Assembly (NCBI GenBank): GCA_028282395.1
Contig: JANQHY010000185.1
Coordinates: forward strand, 1 to 7,014
Direction: 5' to 3'
From: Gammaproteobacteria bacterium
GTDB taxonomy: Bacteria; Pseudomonadota; Gammaproteobacteria; UBA12402
Length of the DNA: 7,014 nt
Shown one piece after another: positions 6,726 to 7,014 of the stretch (position 1 is its first letter; the number at the start of each line of letters is the position of its first letter). The position numbers and the translations under genes were made by a program. The notes under the pieces are model-generated. The model was not told the origin of the DNA, did not search any database, and was given only the letters and a program-made list of their open reading frames with translations.

Positions 6726-6765
6726 ATTTAAGGAAAAGAGGCTGAAACAGGTAATTTTTAGATAG

Positions 6766-6799
6766 GATCTGCTGAACGGCGGCAACCGTTCAACAGATC
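6766..6799. repeat. GC-rich hairpin in the leader of the small ORF
   Basis: GATCTG-C-TGAACGG (6766-6779) pairs with CCGTTCA-A-CAGATC (6786-6799) around a 6-nt loop CGGCAA: 13 pairs with one C-A mismatch. It stands out as GC-rich in AT-rich surroundings and ends 11 nt before the ATG at 6811. There is no T-run on either strand, so it is not an intrinsic terminator. A REP-type repeat, a transposon-end hairpin or a cis-acting RNA element are all possible. Confidence 0.55.
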
Positions 6800-6810
6800 A
6801 AGTGCATTAT

Positions 6811-6933
6811 ATGAAAGACAAAATGCGAGTTCAGATTATCAGAATCTTTGCAGCATTGCTACTCTTTGTGTTTTTTCATATCAAAACTTGTAAAGCCACT
6901 ATTACCACCAGGCATAAGGGCAAAAATGGATAA
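6811..6933 (+). CDS. Possible short hydrophobic peptide, 40 residues
   Basis: The frame begins MKDKMRVQII and has a hydrophobic core at about residues 9-22 (IIRIFAALLLFVFF), a single cysteine at 27 and a basic tail ending RHKGKNG. This fits one membrane span or an uncleaved signal anchor. No clear Shine-Dalgarno precedes the ATG at 6811; a second ATG at 6823 is possible. Its stop overlaps the next start by 8 bp, which supports real, coupled translation. No family is recognised. It could be a leader peptide, a small membrane protein or chance. Confidence 0.35.
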   Translation: MKDKMRVQIIRIFAALLLFVFFHIKTCKATITTRHKGKNG

Positions 6934-7014
6934 AAAAAGGATAACTGAAAAGGTCTTAAGTATGGGTAACAAAAATCAATTTCGCACAACTATTGGTCGT
7001 CCTGCAAAGCACTT
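6926..7014 (+). CDS. Start of an unknown gene, cut by the window end
   Basis: An open frame from ATG at 6926 runs 29 codons to the end of the window without a stop. AAGGG lies 5 nt upstream, a fair Shine-Dalgarno. An in-frame ATG at 6962 is also possible, with AAAAGG 8 nt before it. The visible residues are lysine/arginine-rich (MDKKRITEKVL at the start, TTIGRPAKH at the end) with no signal peptide. Too little is present to name a family; the GRPAK stretch is mildly suggestive of a nucleic-acid-binding protein and no more. Confidence 0.4.
   Translation, partial: MDKKRITEKVLSMGNKNQFRTTIGRPAKH

Noticed and set aside
6692..6745. 17-codon ORF between the repeats
   Set aside because: Very short, no Shine-Dalgarno, and it overlaps the inverted repeat at 6693-6725.
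1..7014. CRISPR array, tRNA, rRNA, integrase or transposase
   Set aside because: No regularly spaced repeats, no cloverleaf-like sequence and no transposase or recombinase motifs were seen on either strand.

Overview
The window looks like a chromosomal segment of a gammaproteobacterium with moderate to low GC. The core is a polyamine-uptake operon in the order of the E. coli putrescine system, potF-potG-potH-potI, on the + strand (1939-6527). The four proteins match PotF/G/H/I closely by recalled family motifs, better than PotD/A/B/C. To the left, on the - strand, lies a 372-residue protein of unknown family (316-1434): an N-terminal helical region, a glycine-rich double membrane segment and a long acidic, low-complexity tail. 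That architecture is common in secreted or host-membrane proteins of intracellular Gammaproteobacteria such as the Legionellales. Placing the organism in that group is inference from this one protein.

Layout. 1-315: no gene; a complex inverted repeat at 2-63 and a clear rho-independent terminator (243-281) that ends the - strand gene. 316-1434: the unknown membrane protein, with a good Shine-Dalgarno. 1486-1938: divergent intergenic region with three short perfect palindromes, one overlapping a candidate -10 box just before potF. 1939-5023: potF (periplasmic binding protein), potG (ATPase) and potH (permease), 5 bp apart and then overlapping by 4 bp. 5016-6527: potI, overlapping potH by 8 bp, whose frame runs on through its usual end into the C-terminal half of a POT/PTR (MFS) peptide transporter. 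6528-7014: AT-rich DNA with several inverted repeats, a 40-codon ORF for a short hydrophobic peptide, and the start of another ORF that leaves the window.

How the genes work together. PotF would capture a polyamine in the periplasm, PotH and the PotI part of the fusion would form the channel, and a PotG dimer would drive transport. Overlapping starts and stops imply one translationally coupled transcript. The main oddity is the PotI-POT chimera. Codon use changes sharply at the junction: ATA isoleucine goes from 2 codons in about 269 to 14 in about 235, and CTG leucine from 11 to 0. This shows that the tail has a different origin. A second oddity is the PotF ligand pocket, which appears to mix PotF-type and PotD-type residues and to lack two of the usual acidic residues.
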